From positions 6,283,501 through 6,347,500 of the forward strand of contig CANUEZ040000156.1 in the NCBI GenBank assembly GCA_948099385.1: 64,000 bases of DNA, read 5' to 3'. The notes below the pieces were generated by a model. That model was not told the DNA's origin, made no database searches, and saw only the letters and a list, made by a program, of their open reading frames with translations. Shown one piece after another: positions 22,819-37,600 of the stretch. Numbering within the stretch: position 1 is the stretch's first letter; every line of letters starts with the position of its first letter. Made by a program: the position numbers and the translations under genes. The DNA comes from Fasciola hepatica (taxonomy: Eukaryota > Platyhelminthes > Trematoda > Plagiorchiida > Fasciolidae).

Positions 22819-25800
22819 GTGAGTCTCATATATATCCAGCAAAACAGCCGTATACTTCTACTTTAGAGGTTTTTTAATTGTAGTTATGAAACCCTCACGT
22901 TTTTGACATTTTTTTCATGTTGTCCGATATCAGGTGTGAACCATTCCATTCCCATCTAACAATAAACCTTTATTCGTCTCTACTTTGCTTCCAACAGCAA
23001 AAACAAAATTTGTTCAATGTATCAAAGTTCTTATTACTTCTTTCCATGGGAAAAATCATTTTCTGGGGAGATACAATAAATTCTATTTCCTTGCTGCTTA
23101 ACCTCACAAGCCGATCTCAACAACACAGTTAAACAGCATGTCCTTTGCGCGTACGTACTTTTAAACGTCTTCAATACCAAGGGTTGTAAAATCGACGTAC
23201 GCAAATGCACACGTACACACCAGCGCGTTGTTTAACAGAAGAGAGCAAGCGGGTTGCCACACACCTGTTTCAATTCCCACGCTGGATGACTGGGTTTTGA
23301 TTCCGTTTCGCGTCAGTCACGGCAATTTTTACGTGTTTCTGTAAACAACCATTATCACAAATCCTATCCAGAGAGCTTCCCCAGCTCGATTTTTAATCAT
23401 TCTAACATCGACAATTAAAGGGAATTCTTCCAGATCATTGCTGAACAATGGAAGCAATGGGTTGTGCGTCTGCTTTTTAGACTTTAAGCTAGCAACCCCG
23501 ATCAGTGGCACTGGTTGCTTGTCTTGTATGTGATTATAAACCACATAACGGATCTCTATTGCTCAATATTAGAAGACAGTTAATGATTGTGGATTCATTT
23601 CAGTCAATGGCGTAACAGTGAGCCCTCGGAAAAGTTGCCATTAACTGGTAGTCAAACACTGGACCGTGTGATACTTCAGATGATGAACTGTGAGCGCTTA
23701 AAATCTCCTAAAGCATCATCATGATGGTTTGGTGAAATAATACAAAGTGGGTACAAAATTCGTTTTTTCTTTCCGCTCTTAAAGTGGTCATTCCCAAGAA
23801 AACCAGTGCGGAAACAATGTTATTTACTAGCTCCTTATTTGTGACCATGAATGGTGTGATAGAAATAAATAGGAATCGGGCGGGGGGATCTATCAGAACT
23901 AACGGAATATCATGGAAAGATTTTCAAGTAATCCAACTTCTAAAGTTATCATTGTTTCTATAACATAACTTACTATTATATTCTGAATGAATGGCTTATT
24001 ATTTTGCTGTGAATTAGCAGTTCGCCTCATCCGGTAGCTGATGTTATCGTTTCAGTAGTGGACATTCTAACCTTTTCCAGTGCTTTCGTTCAAATGAGAT
24101 GTTACTGGTTTATCAAAGCAATGGAATTCTCGTGAATAATGATTCACGCCTACTAAGTAAAACCTTATTTAAGATTTTTTTATCGCAAAAGAACACCATC
24201 AAAAGCGTTCGGTATTCCAGGATAGCAATACTACATTCCTCGATCTAAACGATACTCAATGAGTTTTGGGTTTCTCGGAGAATGATTATTATGACGTATA
24301 CTTCTACTCATCCATTTGACGACTGCTCTGTTTGTTCCATTTGAGATGGGAAAGGCGTAAGCAATGGTGCTTTTACTGGGACTCTTGGAAGTTTAGTAAG
24401 GGTTTTGTTTCCTTTCATCAAAGTAAAATTACCTAAAATACGAAGAATTGTATCCCCGAAGTTTAAGTCTTTCGGACATACCATGGAGCAATAACTGGGA
24501 CTACTGTGCGTATCCACACGACCCCAATCATTGCACTTTTTAATTAGACCCCACTAGGTTGAAATTCACCAGGCTCTTGCAAGTGACTAAACTATACGTC
24601 GAATTTTGGACACAAAGTACGGAAGGATGCAGACTAAGCCCTTGAAGCGCATGCAAGCTTCCACAGGCATCGGACACTTTGCTAACGAATCTCAGTGCAT
24701 GTCAGCCAAAATGGCAGTGATTGATTCCATCTATCAGCTGACTTCTGAAACGATTACCCGACAACTTGTCCCAGGAACCAATCAGATCTAGTCCGTTTGT
24801 ACACTTCCACTCACGAACAATGTAACTGCCATATGGCGGTGTTTTGATGGATGAAAGGACTCACGAAATACATGTTTTTCCCCTCTGCAGTGATCGATGA
24901 TCAGAAGTGGTAAATATATTTCGAAGACGAATGAATATTTATCACAATGGTTTGTTCGGAATAATAGTCTTTACCAAATAAATAAATGCGTGCAATTCGG
25001 CATCAAAAGTATTACCTGTTTCCGAAAATGCTTGCTAATCATACAGTGGGTATCTTTATTGATGTCTGAGCGTGAATTGGTGCGTGCTTCAGCGCAGTCT
25101 CACAGGGAAATGAGTGTTTTTGAAGTAAATCATAATAGTTGGAAGAACTTTTAATAATCTATGTAGCCAATAAGTTCTATCAAATTCATTTGAATCTTGA
25201 TGAACCGTGCAACCTCCTTGGGCTTTAACATGGACTCTAATTTTGAAGCATTGAGCAGTTGTGGAAATAACCTTCGTGAGACAAGTAATCAGCTAGATAA
25301 CCAGATGGGATCGAGTGGCCTGTTTTTGTGGATTATTATAACATGAAGGACTTTTGGATACAACGACTAATGTCTGCATGTGTGTTGCCGTTATCTGGGA
25401 TAAAAACGTTATTTGTTTTTTTTATTTGTACGCTTCGCGGATATGGCTAAATGAAAGCTGCTACAGTTAAGCTATCATTACATATTGTCTGGCACAGCAT
25501 TTCAAAAGATTGTGTCCTCGCATAGCCTGTGGTGTAAATAATACCTCGCTCAAACCAGTCGTTTTTTTCTTCCGACTCAAACTGGGTGTTCTTTCATCTT
25601 GTGATATACTCTTGGCTAGCAATTAAAAATTGACCTCTATTCGAAGATTTCTTGTGTGCCTACTATTGTTACCTTTTCTTTCCAGCGGGATGTGGTAATA
25701 CGTACATAATTACATGTCGGAGAAATCTGTGCCATTATCAAGAAACCGCAAGGCGTCCATAAAAGGAAACTTCTCAAACAACCTCACACTTATTTAAGAA

Positions 25801-27138
25801 GCGTGTTTTGTTGTTTCACGTTCCCCTTGGTAAAGTCTGCACTGGTCAAGGGATCAACAAATGCACTTTGAGATGACGTGAAAACTAATAAACCGGGTTC
25901 CAAATAGAGGTCATGTTCCTATCCACAATTAAAGGGGACTTGAAAGCCCCAAGATCTCTGGTTTAGTTACTTGAACAGAGGACAAATGCGAAGTTTCAGT
26001 TAGCCACGCAACGTATGAAAACGGTGACAACGTGGAGAATTGAGAAGTATAAGGAACGAGAATTAAGAACAATCAAATCTGAAGTGAATCTTTAGTGACG
26101 CTATACGGATGACGTTGACATCAATGTGGACACCAAGGGTGAGTGTGAGAACGCAATTCACCTGAACATTCAGCTAACCCAAAGTGCGAGAGTTTACAAT
26201 GACATCTCTTTCCTACATAATATATTGGCCCCGGAGGACTTAAGATCCACTCAGATAACGCCGTAAAGGTGGTCATTTTACCTTATTAGCTCCCGGATCA
26301 AGATGCAATCACTGATATAACGACAGTCCTCCCAAGCCGAATCTAAGTGCATTTACCAAAACAATTCTTTAACAGAAAGGACAGACAAATGAGTAACGAA
26401 ACAGCTTACTATATTCACTTTTTACTGCACGCAACAATGATTCAACAAACGAGGTCGGTGAAGTCCCCTAGGGGAATAAAATCAATTAGCTGGCTGATTA
26501 CTCAAGACGTATGAGACAAATAGTTGTATAAATCTTAGCCCGTCATTCAGCGTTGTTTGCTTCACAAACAACCGAAAATTGTTGCGATGCGTAGGGTTAT
26601 TGTGAATTTGCCACAGTCGTGCAAACTACAGGAATAGCTAATCACTTCAGTCGTGCCTTGGTACAGTGATCAATGATCTCTGTTTAGCAACACCTTTTGA
26701 CCAACTCCTTGTATGCATTGCCTTTTCTTTTATGAGAGCGTAAACTTCATTTGAAAATGACCACCTTGACCTCAGCATGCACAAAGTAAAGGTGCAGCAA
26801 AATGTTCCCGAATACGTCTTGCAACCTAATCCTCTTTAATTTTTTGCACAAGCTTATGAAAGAAAAACTGTATTCAGATATGGTGTAATCATTCTTGCAG
26901 TTGATGCAAAAGATGGTCAGTGAGTGTGACCTGAACTCCTGCTTCTTCAAAGAAATTCTCGCGGGAGATCTCCTTTTGTCTAATGTCAGGTTTCTATCGA
27001 CATTCTGTATGTTTCGGTACTAGGACCTTATTTGAAGAAATGAAGTTTACTAAGTGGGCCTACGTAGAAAACAAATCTTCGGCGGCGACTCTTCAGTTCT
27101 TTTGGTAGTCAAAAACCGATTAGGTGGATCTAATGTCA

Positions 27139-27151
27139 CCCCCCCCCCCCC
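27139..27151 (+). repeat. C homopolymer (13) with further C-rich flank
   Basis: Thirteen consecutive C followed by TTCCCCC, within an AT-rich intron. A likely polymorphic or error-prone site. Confidence 0.9.
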
Positions 27152-29112
27152 TTCCCCCAAATCATGAGGGGTGGTGGGGTGGCTGACTTTATTGTTGTTT
27201 ACATTTTATTGCGAAGGTGAAAGTCCGAATTAAGGCTTAGCGCGTCAAGTAATCTGGAAAAATACCTAGATCTGCATTAGAGTTAACTAGTTTTATTGGT
27301 TTCTCAGATTTTTGACAGAATATTTGCAATCAAAAATTAAAACAAATCTCACTGTTCTTTCACTCTATTTAGTAAAGTGAACTTAGCAAAAGATATACTC
27401 TTTGTATTCAAGTAAAGCGTACAGGAATCAAAACTAACCATTTCGAATTGCTGGTATAATCACTCCACGTGTATTATTGGAAATGGTCGTGGATTTTGCG
27501 TATAGCATCATAAGCTGGATTCAGTGGTTTGAAATCAAACATTGTGTACAGTCATGTTTTCGTTTGTGACCTTTTGATCTTTCGCACGGTTCCGGAACTA
27601 TATTTCCAAAATAAGCAAGATGAATGTCATCAACAGGCTGCATTTTCAAAATACCTGCGGTCACAACAATGAGACACGTGGTACCTCCAGCATTTTGAGC
27701 ACTGGTGTGACCACAGGGGCAAGAAAAGACACTGTATTTTCTTATCTGTTCAAGCAGAGTTGCCATCTCTTATGTTGATTAACGTGTACATTGTTCGAAG
27801 TTAGTGACACATACCAAAGGCCCTTCTGGGAATTTATCTCAAGCATTTTGACGACAATATCAGCTAGTTCTTTTATGGGGCCGGCTGGCATAAAGGACGC
27901 AAGAAGGTTTTGAGTTGACGGTGGAAGATTTTTCAGCCGGAGAGATGGGGAGGTTAAAACGATTTTTGGAGATAGGGTGAACTATATTTCACCAAGTTAT
28001 AACCGTAAAATCTTCCAGATAGGAGAATGACCTGAGAGGTGCTGTTTTCAAACGATGGATATTATACATACCAGCTTACAGCCCAGTGTGTTTAAACCCT
28101 ATTTTACCAGCTGAAGGCAAACTTCAGAGCACAGGTTACTGTCTTTGTAATCGTACTGGTCATTGGAAATTTCGATTGTTGGATGTGACAAGCACGGGCA
28201 GAGAAACTTGAAAGTTTATGGTCACCAGCCCTAAAAAAGACGTCTTTACTTTGATTGTATATATGTTAACTGAGGACCCAACCATAGATTAGTATTCAGT
28301 GCAGTTTATTCTTGAATGCACTAGGCAGTGCAAAAGGCTTGTTATCTTCGATCAATTTCATGGAACTGTTCTGTCTTACTTTTAGGCATTTAGACGTTCA
28401 AATATCATCAAAAGCCGATAGCAGGAAAGGAATTCATTCACGACTGTTATATTACATTCAGTTTTCCTTTATACCTATAAAACATGCGACATAAACGGCG
28501 CATCGAGAATTCCTGGTTGGTGACGACCAATTATCTGAATCGGAACAATTTTTCCGGGTGATATTGCTTACCAAACATGCTCACAAACCCAAACTGAAAT
28601 AAACCAATCAATTGTAAATGCATTCTTATATGCGTGTTTAGTTTCACTTTAGTTACATTTTGCGTCATGTGTGATGTGTTGGTGGTTAAGTCGTAATAAA
28701 CAAGTTCTGCGCTATTAAACGTGGCTTTAGAAGACTCTACAGGCTAACTTTTAGGTCGTACTATTGTTTACGTTCTGCTCAACCATTAACAATCTACCAA
28801 TTAACAATAATCAGAAGTAGTTTCGTCAATTAATCTATATCAGTGTCATTTTGATCCATTTTATCGATTTGTTTCTCGTCTTATGATCATTTTGAACTCA
28901 CCGTAAATTGTAGGATGCATTAGTATAACCATGAATAGAATTTGCTCTTTGCTTGATTTCCATCTCGCTTTTTTCACTTAAATATTCTTTTAAAGATGAA
29001 AAGCAAAAATGGTATAGATGCTTTTTTCTAAAGAGGATCTTCGGCTGTGACACGCGTGTCACCTACGCTACATGTGACAACTTATACGGACAATATTTTC
29101 TGCTTTATTTAT

Positions 29113-29114
<2 letters not shown>

Positions 29115-29159
<45 letters not shown>
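29115..29159. repeat. (AT)n microsatellite, about 45 bp
   Basis: Uninterrupted alternating A and T, self-complementary. The overlapping open frame that reads IYIYIY is an artefact of the repeat. Confidence 0.97.
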
Positions 29160-29162
<3 letters not shown>

Positions 29163-32100
29163 AACAGTTATTTTATGATATAGCCGGCCATGTCCGTAAG
29201 TGCAACAAACCGCCGAATAAGTTTCCATTAATTCAAGCTTAACAGACAGTTTAAAAACGTTTACAAGCACATACAACTCAGATCGAAAAAATGATCAGAT
29301 CAAGTACAGTTCATGCCTTTTCTTTACTACTGTTTTATCTGCTTGTTTAAAAATGCATACAAATAATTCAACACTCACGTAAGTCCAGATTTTACCCTAG
29401 CTGAACTGGTGTATGCGTGTACCACTTTGCACCCACTGGAATTAACAAGTTGTGCTTCATGGTAACCTCACTGTGTGTAGTGAAGCGCCTAAATCGTGGA
29501 ATCATTTGGATTTTTCGCGTAGAACCATCTCCCGTCTAGACTTATTCCGGTCTGTAGGCAATAATTAATGAACAGAGTTCGATTTGGGAAACAATCGCTC
29601 GCGGGCTTCTCGTGTGCAGTCCTCTAACGGATTTTGTGCAGACACTTAATAGTATGCACAGATTAGTTAGAAACAGTCCATTTGCTTACCCTTTTCTACT
29701 ATTTTGTTGCACAATTTCATTCTAATTCCAGTTGTATTTTCTTCTTTGGTAAAAGTTATTGAGTAGAAAATTCACCATTCTCGAAGGATAGAAGCCTCCT
29801 AAAGCCTCGTATTGTTTGCAAACCAGAATTTAAGCTGAGATGTGGAACCAAACAAATTGTCGCTCAAGCATTAGCCAACGGATGAATTTGAAAATATCAG
29901 TAAAGGTGCGGTCCAGATAAGATGGCCTAATCCCATACTTACGACGAATGTGCGCCGAATTGGCCTTATCGTCGAGTGCAATTCGTTGTTTTTCGCTCCA
30001 AATGTCAATCATATCCGGTATAACGGTTCCACGTATTTTGGACCGATTTCTAAGTAGAAACAAATTCGTTTTGTTTTTCTTAGGCGATCGGACGTTCATT
30101 TCCGTAGACAGAAATATCTAGGATGATATGGAGCTTGTTTTTGTCCTAGCAGCGGAGAGAAGACTGCGATGTAACAGCTTTACTGGATTACTTGGAAATT
30201 GTCTTCTTGGGTTAGTTCCAATCCGTCGAAAGATACGCATCATAATTTGGCATGGAATGATAATTACTTGTCATGTTTAGAGATATTTATAAATGGGACT
30301 GGTTGGTGTTTGGCGATGCTTCAAATCCATCCGAAAATGTTCATTTCAGCTTGCTACACAAAACCACCGATTAGGTTCACTGCGACACACTGAATATAAC
30401 AAAAAAGTAGTTTTTATTAGGTCTCTGAGCAAATGAATATTCTTTCAGTCACTGATGTTCAGTGCTCATGATGCTCCTCTGTTCTGGAACCATTTCATGC
30501 TTCTGAAGCCAAATAATCTGCTTTCCTAAGCAAAACCATACAAAAGAAGGGGTATTACGCCGATAGTTATTATTGCAGGAATATTATTATCACTTTCTTC
30601 TGTCTGATGGTTCCAAATAAGTAAAGCTAGGTGAATCGCGACTCATTCATTGGTTTCACTGGCGAGTGTCCGTAATAATATAGGAAGGTGACATTTAAAA
30701 CTAGTATAAACTCAGGAATGATAGTTTGGATGTGCTGATACAACCAAAGCGGTTTGTCTACAGCTGAAAATGACTGCAGTTATGAAAGTCATGCGAATTC
30801 TAAGATCCTGTCTAGCACTTAATCCCTGGTCCTATTGCGTTTGGCGTATGTCCGTTGATTGGCTTTAAGTTTTGATTGGTACGAATAACTTGACCGCTAA
30901 GTGTTGCGAAAAATATTCGGAAGTGAAATGGGATCGCACACGAGGATGAAGAAGCTTTTAGTCAATTTGATCACGACTTTGCATATTAATTGTGAAAATC
31001 ATAGTAGCCTTGCGTAGATGAATTTTATGTTTTGCTGGATATACCACCAGATATGTACATCTAAATTTACCGGTTTCACATTGAATGTAAAAGCACTTTA
31101 CTCAGTGCAACGGTCAAATCAGTTGAATCATCCGGGAAGTAAATAAGCTATGTAGTTACTTCGCACATACTGTTCACTCAGCAAAAGAATAGCGGGGTGA
31201 GGTAAACACTAATGAAGTAGGATGAGGACAATAACCGGGTGTTTACATGCAAAATAATAAAAAAACTTATTCGATCTTGGTCGCGCACAAGTTTTCACAA
31301 GTCTTCGGATAAGACGGTTGTCGAGCTTAGATATTTTCAGCTGTGCACAACACATTCAAGACGACAGAGAGAGAGGAAGACAGTGACTGAGGCACTTGGT
31401 TTGACCATCTGTGAGGTTGTCCGATAAACAGCAGATGCTAGATAGTATTGAGACGTCCTTCAAAGCGCATTTTATCTTCACCAAGTGAGTACCCTGTACA
31501 TATTTTAACCTAGTCCGCCCATGCCCAAATGAGACAAGGTTATTTTATATTACAGTCAACGTAGTTAACAGTTGAAACACAGTAAGGTATCTGATAAAAA
31601 TTCTGGCAACGAGACGACATTCATTTTGCCGCATCTGGTGTCCTGACTTATGGAATGTGCGATGTTAGGCGAATGTGCAGAGATAGCTTAGTTGGTCCAG
31701 TTCATTCAACTATTACGCCCTTCTGTGCTCTACATTTAGTTCCTAATCTGCAACATCGTTGAGTTGACAGCAAGACGAACAGAAGCAGGGATATCTAGTG
31801 ATCAGAAGATAAACACATAAGTTGAAACCATGGCGAAGAAAAAGAAATCAAATACAGCCATACCACTGATCGCGGAACCCAATCACGTCACCTAAAATCT
31901 TCAATCACCTGGTGGGCGAGTTTCGTGAACACGAAAGCAGAAGCCTTACATTTCCTGCTCGACCGACTCCATTCGTTTTGATTCTCACACCTTTTTGTTA
32001 CCTCCAGGACCAATTATCTTGTCCAACCTCTAATTTCTTTTTGGAAATAATGTGCTCCAGATGGTTCTATCATTGAGTGTGGTTGACACTTGTTCGAACT

Positions 32101-34611
32101 ATTTTGATTTTTTTGCCGAGCGCTTTTTCTATTGACTGATCTATGAATCCCGGGAACCTATGCCTAACATTAACAGACTGTAAATGCAATGTTCCAAATG
32201 TGTTTGACCAGTATTGCGAAGAAATCGATACTTTAATACCAGCAGCTTAACTGGTACTGTTGGCTGAAGCAATTACCAAATATACGAAAGGAGAAAGCAA
32301 GCTGAGGTCCCAACTTCAATTTAAATCAATTTATTTACCTACTTAAGTCGTTGTCATGTGAGCAGGTATCACACAGTTATGGTAACGCTGTAGCATCTGT
32401 TGAGCTTCTGAACTTCTAATCTTAGCAACCGCTGCACGTAAATTCCCGCAGCCTGAAGTGAAATTGATATTTCTTCACAATACCACGGTTTTGTTTGCGT
32501 TGATGAGAGTATTTCACGAATAATCGCCTACAAGAATTATGGCCTCTCCATGTTCATTATCTTCATCGACAATATTTATAATAACTAATAAATTTATGAC
32601 ATGTAAAATCCTTTATTGCATTACCCAGATATTGCCGGTTTAATCCAAAAATACAACATCGTAGCCACTGCTACGCATCAGTTTATGTCCCTGATGTATA
32701 AAGTCAAGCTTTCTTACCACGGGATATTTGTGTATGAGCTAAGTTCAACTATGCAGATCTGTATAATTGTCTTCTACGGAGCTCTTACCGTTCATTATTT
32801 TCAGACGAACTTTTTTGGAGCTTGGGGCTGAGGGGGGTGCAAATAATCATTCTCTACGGACTGTTTTGATGAATTGACTCATTCGATACTCTTGGTTGTA
32901 TCACAGTACAAATGTATGCAGTCTGTAATTTTCTTCGTAATACAGTACACAATCACTTTTCCATGATCCGGAATTAAATGTGAATACACTTGCTAAAACA
33001 GCCAAACAAGGCAAGGTCATAACTACCCTTCTCTCAGAAGGATCCAGTTTCCGTCCATCAGCGTCACTTTGAAATGAACAGAATACGATGCAATGGAAAA
33101 TCTTATTTAAAACCTTGACTGAAAAAATTATGCCAGAGGAATTCTACCGTGGGCCTCAAAAGAATTACAGTAATGCCTTTCTCTGGGCCTAGAATATCGA
33201 TGATGCACATGATCCCAACAGACCTTTTTTCCTGCCTCTAGGATCTCCGTCTAGCTTTGCCCGAATACGGGTTGATGTATACACCGCAGGCGAAACAAAG
33301 CACAAATGAAACTTAGGTGAATTTTCAACTGAACGCTTTTGGAGGCAGTTCTCTTTTATGAACCATGTTGGGTTTGACTGATCAGGTTGTTTTCCTGCCA
33401 AAAACTGGAAAATGTTTGATCGTGCAACTGAATTCGCTCAAACCGCTCAGTTTGTCACGTACGCGACAGTTAATTTGTCCCATTTACTTAAACTCCAAAT
33501 TAGGATAATAATTAGGCAAACAAAAGACCCACTGACAGTTGCTGTGTGAGCCAATAAAAGAAAGATACTGGAGGAGGCCTCACCAGGTGACCAGAAGCAC
33601 GAGCATGTGAAGGATATCAGTTAATTCGTACATTTTATGCTTAGAGACGAAACCGGAAAGTCAGTGGAATAATGGCATCACTGATTGAACTTACTTCCTT
33701 GCTGCTGACCACTGCCAAAGTGATTTCAAAGTGTGACAAGCAGTCATTATGAAATGATCAGTCGATTGATCAAGAAGTGGCTAATCTACAAGATGCTTTT
33801 TTTTAATTCCCACAATGTCATATTTCCCCCTAATTCCAGCAAAACTGAAAATATTGTGGAGGCATTCAGAAAATGCAATAAAATTCAGTCCCAATGATCA
33901 TTCTCCTAACCGAGACGAAAAAGAGGTAATTTATCCCGTGTGAGTGTAAATAAGAAATTGTGGAAAAGATTCTTTCGGAACTAAAAAAATCTCTTGTTGG
34001 TGTATCTTGAATGTAATTAGGAATACCGACTGAGCACAACAATCCAAATTCAATCTATCCAGCAGAATAATTTAATAACCCACTCGACTCCCTTGGGATA
34101 TTGCCAGCGAGGGTTACGAATACATCTTACTTCATATTCTTCGTGGAGTTTCTGGGTCTATTTCACTTTTAAACTAACTACTTTCCATTTGTTATCTTCA
34201 AATTCAATCAATCAGAATTCCAGGAAAAAACATATTCAAAGACGGTAATGATAACCAATTTGAGAATCATCGCTAATGTAGCCTAAGCCTAAAGTTTGTA
34301 CTCCCTGATGTGGTAAAAATGAACTTTTCATACAACACTATTTTCGCAGATAGTGGCTCCTTTTGCTGCTGCTACATTTTACACAGAATAAGTTTGTTCC
34401 TAACAGAAGTTTGTTAATTTCATTTTAAACATTTTCTAACCCACGAAATGAAGTTCTGCTTGCATTCAAATGGAAATCATCAATTTCGATTTTACGCAAC
34501 TGATCATCTGGTCATCAGTGTTTCAGTAAGCTTTTTCAACGAAACCTGGTCAGCTGTCCGATCGAGAACCATGTTTTGTTTACCTGATCATCCAAGTCTT
34601 TTTTTCTTCAG

Positions 34612-34684
34612 GGTGTCCGCGCAATGTACGAAATTTTTCCGGACGAGGTTCTCGGGTCTGGACAATTTGGAATCGTCTACGGTG
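34612..34684 (+). CDS. PRKD: PKD exon: glycine-rich ATP loop of the kinase domain
   Basis: This exon opens the catalytic domain. It encodes [20 protein letters not shown] followed by IVYG. The block [18 protein letters not shown] is invariant in protein kinase D and holds the GxGxxG nucleotide-binding loop (GSGQFG) and the following valine. The acceptor is a long pyrimidine tract with TTCAG, ending at 34611. The donor is GGTG/GTAAGT at 34685. The exon is 73 bases, phase 0 in and phase 1 out, and the split glycine codon is completed at 44638. The ATG at 34624 (M of AMYEIF) lies inside the exon and is not a start. Confidence 0.98.
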
Positions 34685-37600
34685 GTAAGTTCATTCTATT
34701 GCGCATGAATTCCGATCTGCTTGATCCGTCGTACATCACACTCCTTTTATCAATGTCCCGGCAAGTTATCTGTTTCTCTATTGGGAAATCTTGTGGTGTT
34801 CACTCACTACTCCACTGAATTTTTCGGGCAGGTTTTTGTTGTCATTTTCATTGAAATTTGCGAAATATACCTGCTCCGTCCGGTAGAAAGATGTGAAATG
34901 TGGAGCGAATTTGTTGGTAAACTTTTGTGTATATAGTATATTGCAATGCATCTGGATCATGACAGGTAGACTCGAGCGAACAGATATTCATTCATTGCTA
35001 GAGCCAACTATTTCTCATTGATGTACCTGATGATAAATATTGGTCTGTTCAGTGAATTCATTTGTCAAAGGTTTTGCCTTTTTTTGTGAATGCATTTTAT
35101 TTGGTAGTTTTTGGCTAGGCTTCAGTTCCTGTGTTCCTAGTCAGGTCTTGATTATCCAGTAAGTCGAATTCCCGGGAGAAAATGATTGTGCATTTTGAAT
35201 ATTAATTCTTTTACCTCACAGATGCGTATAATCCCCCTACTAGAAAAGTTCCTAAAAGATTCAGCCCACGGAAACATAGGAGCATATAGCCAAATCAGCG
35301 GTCATTGTTTGCCAGTTTTACATCACGTGGACTCCCCTACGACAAAACTGGCTGAACGGTAAGTTTGCTTTGGCCACGGTTCTTACCTGTGGTGCCGGTC
35401 TAAATCTAAGAGGAGTGAAGTGACTAAGAACAAAGTAGTTATTGTTGTATTTCTAATGCCTAAAAATCTTGAGCAAGTTTTGTGCTATTCTTTCAGTCAA
35501 AACAATCAGAAAAATAAAAAAAACAAGCGAGCTGTCACAAATAGGAAAATTCTGGTAAATACAAATGGTGGATAAGTTCTAAATAAGCTTTATCCTAATA
35601 ATTTTGTTAATTACCAACGTTTTCGTGTTGTTCTTTCATTCCACTCTCACTGCTTATGACGCCTGCCTAATGGAGTATGAAGGAGATTTGCGTAAATTTT
35701 GCATAAGGGTAGATGACAGAGAGTAGAGCGAGTGAGTAAATGAAAACGGCAAAGAAAAATAATTTTTTGTGTAATGGTCCAGTGGCGTCCTCAAATATCT
35801 TTAAGATTATGGTTCAACAAAATTCATTATGTTGATCGATGATTCCAGTCAAAATGCGTCGGTAGAGATAAAACACGAATAATAATTACCGAGTCGCGCT
35901 AAGATTCAGGATCTTCGCACCGATGATACATTCTGCAAATATATTTCAATATCCGACGGATGGTATTCAGCCGTGCGCTCTCTATGTACCATTTGGAAGT
36001 GACCGACAAGGATGATTTAGTGAATGGAAGCAGAAGAGTTGCTTATCACTTGATGTCCGCTTCCGTTATCCAGACTCAACTGGCGGTACCGCGATAGATC
36101 AGCTGATAAAGCATCAACCCGGAAAAAAAAGATCAAAGGCTGGATCCCAGCTCATGGTGTGTAAATTTTGCTGCGAAAAGTGCAAGTGGGACGCTCGTGC
36201 CAATGATAAATTCTATGACAATTTAATATGCTAACCAAAGATTTCAGTCAGTGGAGATGAGACGTGTTTAATAACTACCTTGCCACGAAGTAGTGTTCTA
36301 AATTCCTGTTTCAAGAGAAGGGGGAAATTTTCAGGTGAGCAATGAAGCAAGATAATGAAAAAGCATTAAAAGATAAATCTGGATATAAATAGCTGTGGTA
36401 TTCTAAGCTGTTTTCTCATTTGAAAAGACAAACATCTCCGTATTCCGATACGGTATTGAACGACATACGTCCACCGTAGTTTATTTTCAAAGTTAACGAT
36501 GGGGTATTTGAGTTTTACACTGAGGAAAACAAAATTTATCGGCAAAAAGGATCAAATACGCTGAAAATAGATTCAAATCACTTGGACAGTTTCTTTTTGA
36601 ACCATATGGGGTAGGAGTTTGCCCCATATGAGATAACTTTTCTTTAAGTTTCCAACATACGATCGACGGGGAAAGGTCTGGAAAAGAAAAAATCTACAGC
36701 GCATTTAAATATCGCAGACTAGAAGGGTATGGGTAGGTCACTAACAATATCAGACGGTCTCACACTACCGCACATAATTAAGTACCGCGGATTGTGTTTT
36801 AGTTCTTCTGCCACACGCTGAGGCCTCTACTCAGATTAGCGTATCGCAGGATTCAGTCCTACTAAGTATGAAGCGTTTTTAAACTCCACTACCGGTAATG
36901 GATAGAAGCATTAGCATTTAGCGTTCCCTTAAATTCTACAGTCTAGAGCCACCCAGGCTAACCTGTTCATTTCTGTCTTATGAACTCGGGCTTCGTATCT
37001 CACTTGTGGCTTGAAGGTTGAGCCTCTCTGACAATTTCTAGCTAAACTGCTGGGCAAGTTGCTGCCTATGCAGTTTTGAACGGGGAACTGAATGTTGATA
37101 TCGCATTACGAGTCATTCTATGCATAAAACCGTGAAAAAATGACAACAGAAAAACAAACTATCGAAACACCTAAATAAAGGGACACGATAAAGAAATGAT
37201 TTGCTTCCATTCAACTTACGAATAATGCTTATTTAATCATTGACAAATTTGAAAAAGTTGGACTGAAAGCTTGTGGTGTAAAACGATATTACATTCTGTT
37301 TTTTGTAAAGTTGAATGGGACTAGAAGCAGATAGTCGAGGGTGAAAAACTGCAAATCGGTTGATCAACGTTTTCAAGCATCTTCGAAATAGAAATCTGTT
37401 ACTTTAGAGTCATCTCGAAAGATTCGATCAATATCTGACATAGGATTCAGGATTTTTTTCCGCTGGAAGACCTAGTCAAGGTAATAACAACGCATAGGGA
37501 CTTCGCATTTATTCCTACCGTGCAAGTCACGTAATCCAAACTGCCTAGTGTGGATTAGCGCGAAGTTATATGACCGCATTTTGAGCTCAACTGATAAAAA

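Larger units (their letters stand above)
22819..34611 (+). other. Intron, 11.8 kb
   Basis: The longest complete intron here. It holds a C-run (27139-27151), an AT microsatellite (29115-29159), and minus-strand open frames at 27521-27766 and 29830-30099 with protein-like but unidentified translations. A weak tRNA-B-box-like motif near 23268 was not accepted. No exon of the kinase was found within it. It ends in a strong T-rich tract, TTTTTTTCTTCAG, at 34611. Confidence 0.6.

Noticed and set aside
23230..23310. B-box-like TTTCAATTCCC and GGGTTTTGATTCC as tRNA or SINE
   Set aside because: No box A at the right distance and no T-arm pairing. Too weak.
28953..29183. Open frame with an IYIYIY run
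   Set aside because: Reads through the AT microsatellite, with AT-driven composition and no homology.
29830..30099. Minus-strand 89-codon basic open frame as a gene
   Set aside because: Composition is somewhat protein-like, but there is no recognised domain, splice context or neighbour. Left as unexplained.
34624..34818. ATG at 34624 as a start codon, and the frame continuing past 34684
   Set aside because: The ATG lies inside the conserved pre-kinase motif, and the frame after 34684 departs from the family at a consensus GTAAGT donor.
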